NCBI GenBank assembly: GCA_004802705.1
Contig: SGPL01000003.1
Span: 28,628-92,627 of the forward strand
Direction: 5' to 3'
DNA length: 64,000 nucleotides
Source: Bondarzewia mesenterica
Taxonomy: Eukaryota > Basidiomycota > Agaricomycetes > Russulales > Bondarzewiaceae
The position numbers and the translations under genes were made by a program. The notes below the pieces were generated by a model. That model worked only from the letters and a program-made list of their open reading frames with translations. It was not told the DNA's origin and did not search any database. Of the stretch, positions 61,981-64,000 are shown in pieces; the first letter of the stretch is position 1; each line of letters starts with the position of its first letter.

Positions 61981-63963
61981 TCACAGCTCCCTACACAGCG
62001 TCTTCCCTCTACCCACTTGCATCTTACACAGCTCGACCTCCGTCGGCATCGCCAACAACGACGCGAGCAAGATGCCCAACGAGTCCGAAAGGCCGATCGA
62101 CCCGATCTTGAACTCCCTCTCCTGCTTGACGCGCTCGCGATCCACGCCCGGATCCCCCGCGCCCGCCCGTTCTTGATTGACGCGGAAAAAGACGTTGACG
62201 CTAAAACATCCGCATCCATCATCACGATAAGTAGATAAAAAAAGAAGGGGGATGAAGGTGGCGAGAACAGATGGGACGCACTAAGCTAGACCGCCGCAGA
62301 TCCCTTCGATGCTGATCAGCAGGAACACCATGAAGACGTTGGCTCCTTCTGACGTGTCGGAGAAGAAGCCGATGGCGGATTCGTACGTGAGCGTGAGCAG
62401 GATACACGCTTGGACGATCGCGGGTAGGGAAAGCAGGCGTGACGGGAGGGGCGGTAAGCCAAGCGAGATGGACGAGCGGGATAGGAAAACGGTCGTTTGA
62501 TAGACGAGCTAAGCAGCCGGTGGTGGGAACTCGGCATTTAAAAGAAGAGTAAATATACAGAAGTGGAAGTCCTGTACGTACCTGCCAAAGAGGGTAGTAG
62601 TCCCGGATCGTGTGGATGATGCTGCCCAGAATGGGATGAAGATCGGCAGAGGGGACGGGGTAGACAAGGGTCGGTGCGATGCCCTTCCAAGTCGTATGAA
62701 AATGGATGAAAGGAACGAAATCGGCAATAGGAGACTGAGCTCACCTGATTAATGGTGTATTCGAACTGTATGTGTAGAATATTCAGTGATCGATGTCATA
62801 GAAAAGGCAAAACAAGCCCAAGACCTCACCAAGTAAACGCAGACTGGAAAGGCGCGCATCGACCACGTGTGTCATTGGAGCTTTACCTTCATTGAGTCGA
62901 CAGACCGAAAGCACTCACACAGTGGTAACATGTATCTCAGTAACAACGGCTTCGCGAGTTGCCACTTGTCGGAAAACGACAACGCGACACCAGTCTTAGA
63001 CTCTACGAAGATTTCATGGTCCTGGTCTTCNTCCTGCTCTTCAGAGACAGGGATTGAGGCGTAAGANGATGTNGGTGGTAAGCCGTCAGTATCATCTTCG
63101 TAGAGCGAAGAGAATCTGGCAGAGGTGAAAACCGCAGCGCGAGGAAGCAGCAGGAGGTAAGTGAGAGGTGTTACAAACGGTAAAACCTAGGAAGGAGNGA
63201 ATCATTGAANAAAATTGTGAATGTGGACGTCGGCTCTCAAGACAAAACTTACTGCCGATAAACCGACGCCTGTCCGTACNCCGAGATTTCGGACCTCCCA
63301 CCATAGNAAGGCGCCAACGAGTCCCGCGGCCCCAGTGCCAGAGGCAAAATATCTGCCAGTGACTTAGCTGACAGGTCAATTTCAAGGCCACTATTTGCCT
63401 TACCCAACACTATGGCCAGCGATGGAAGNTGGATGATACGTCGTCGAGAGTTGTAGGAANGTCAATTCACCCAGACCTATGATTCGTTTAGCTCTTCTGT
63501 TATTTGAAGNATTCAAATAGTTTCTTACCAGAAGATAACGATGCAAAGCTGATGCCCAGAAGTCTCATCGACAAACCCTCGAAGGCAGCTACGACCTGGC
63601 GAGACATTGAGATCCAATCATACACTCCGACAGAGTCACTCACGATCATGCCTGCAACCGACAACGTGCAGCATCCTATAAGCCGCCGCCCGTAGCGTAT
63701 ACGGCCTTTTAGGACGTAAGGCCAGCCAACTTTNGCGANCAGTGCAGGAGCAATGTTGCAGAATANTATGATGCCCTTCGGTGTGGATGGNGGTACTAGN
63801 TCCAGAGCGGCAGATAGTATGATGACGTATAATACTGCAAGACGTCAAGACAANGAACAGAGCTATANGACATGGATGTACCATTGTTNATTAGTCCGAA
63901 GAGGAAGAAGGAAAGACCCAGTCTCAGCATAAGCCGCTGCTTCGCTATCAAAACGAATNGCAT
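61981..63963 (-). CDS. CLN3: CLN3/battenin (Btn1) membrane protein
   Basis: Polytopic vacuolar/lysosomal membrane protein implicated in pH, arginine and glycerophosphodiester homeostasis. On minus: LMLRLGLSFFLFGLINNG, YVIILSAALELVPPSTPKGI, IAPALVAKVGWPYV, SDSVGVYDWISMSRQVVAA, FEGLSMRLLGISFASLSSGL-GE, GTGAAGLVGAFLWWEVRNLG, LPFVTPLTYLLLLP, a cytosolic acidic loop, LAKPLLLRYMLPLFVVYLFE, YTINQGIAPTLVYP, VFLSRSSISLGLPPLPSRLL, and the C-terminal VNVFFRVNQE, KIGSIGLSDSLGILLASLLA, GRGKTLCREL, stop at 61981-61983. The order and motifs match CLN3. The start is set at the ATG at 63963 (or 63930); the true first exon could lie beyond the window because the edge is low quality. Several N leave residues undefined. 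Confidence 0.88.
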
Positions 63964-64000
63964 GAGCAGTAAGAAGAGCGAATGNTCGTGAAAAAAAAAA

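Overview
This window comes from the nuclear genome of a filamentous basidiomycete, most likely a mushroom-forming Agaricomycete. The genes are split by many 45-80 base GT-AG introns, exons are often tiny, intergenic gaps are short, and the gene set is eukaryotic: Spt5, PI-PLC, Mic10, Mcd4/PIG-N, Pex3, SLX1 and CLN3. A gene resembling the mating/clamp-cell regulator Clp1 also points to Agaricomycetes. Isolated N bases and one run of about 110 N (20300-20407) mark low-coverage sequence near 19.85-20.5, 51-53.8 and 63.0-64.0 kb. I saw no tRNA, rRNA, CRISPR array or intact transposon.

Layout. 0-3.8 kb: tandem array of 2-oxoglutarate/Fe(II) oxygenases, two complete copies plus the 3' tip of a third, all on +. 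4.2-6.8: UV-damage endonuclease (+). 7.2-11.1: elongation factor Spt5 (-). 11.6-12.5: small proline-rich protein of unknown function (+). 13.2-17.1: phosphoinositide phospholipase C (-). 17.1-19.1: non-genic stretch with a tandem duplication of about 160-180 bp. 19.1-19.7: MICOS subunit Mic10 (+). 20.7-24.9: GPI ethanolamine-phosphate transferase Mcd4 (-). 25.3-27.4: Zn2Cys6/PAS regulator of the ERT1/RDS2/AcuK type (-). 28.4-31.4: GH1 beta-glucosidase (-). 32.7-34.1: Gfo/Idh/MocA oxidoreductase (+). 34.8-37.0: Pex3 (-). 37.9-43.3: full-length ABCB/MDR transporter (-). 44.8-47.7: SLX1 nuclease with a long C-terminal extension and a closely following reading frame (-). 48.3-49.9: short-chain dehydrogenase (+). 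49.9-54.2: poorly resolved sequence without a confident gene. 54.2-57.3: SAP-domain protein with a NuSAP-like motif (-). 57.7-58.3: possible small gene (-). 60.1-61.2: Clp1-like protein (+). 62.0-64.0: CLN3/battenin (-).

Most neighbours do unrelated housekeeping jobs and I see no convincing metabolic cluster. Loose links are the AcuK-type carbon regulator next to an intracellular beta-glucosidase and an oxidoreductase, and two DNA repair nucleases (UVDE, SLX1) about 40 kb apart. The most interesting items are the diverging oxygenase array, in which one copy has lost the serine of the RXS motif; the clusters of microexons in UVDE and the oxidoreductase; the extended or fused SLX1 gene; and a fungal protein that looks like a NuSAP relative. 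Exon limits were derived by eye from reading frame and GT-AG sites; where a junction could not be resolved the entry says so.
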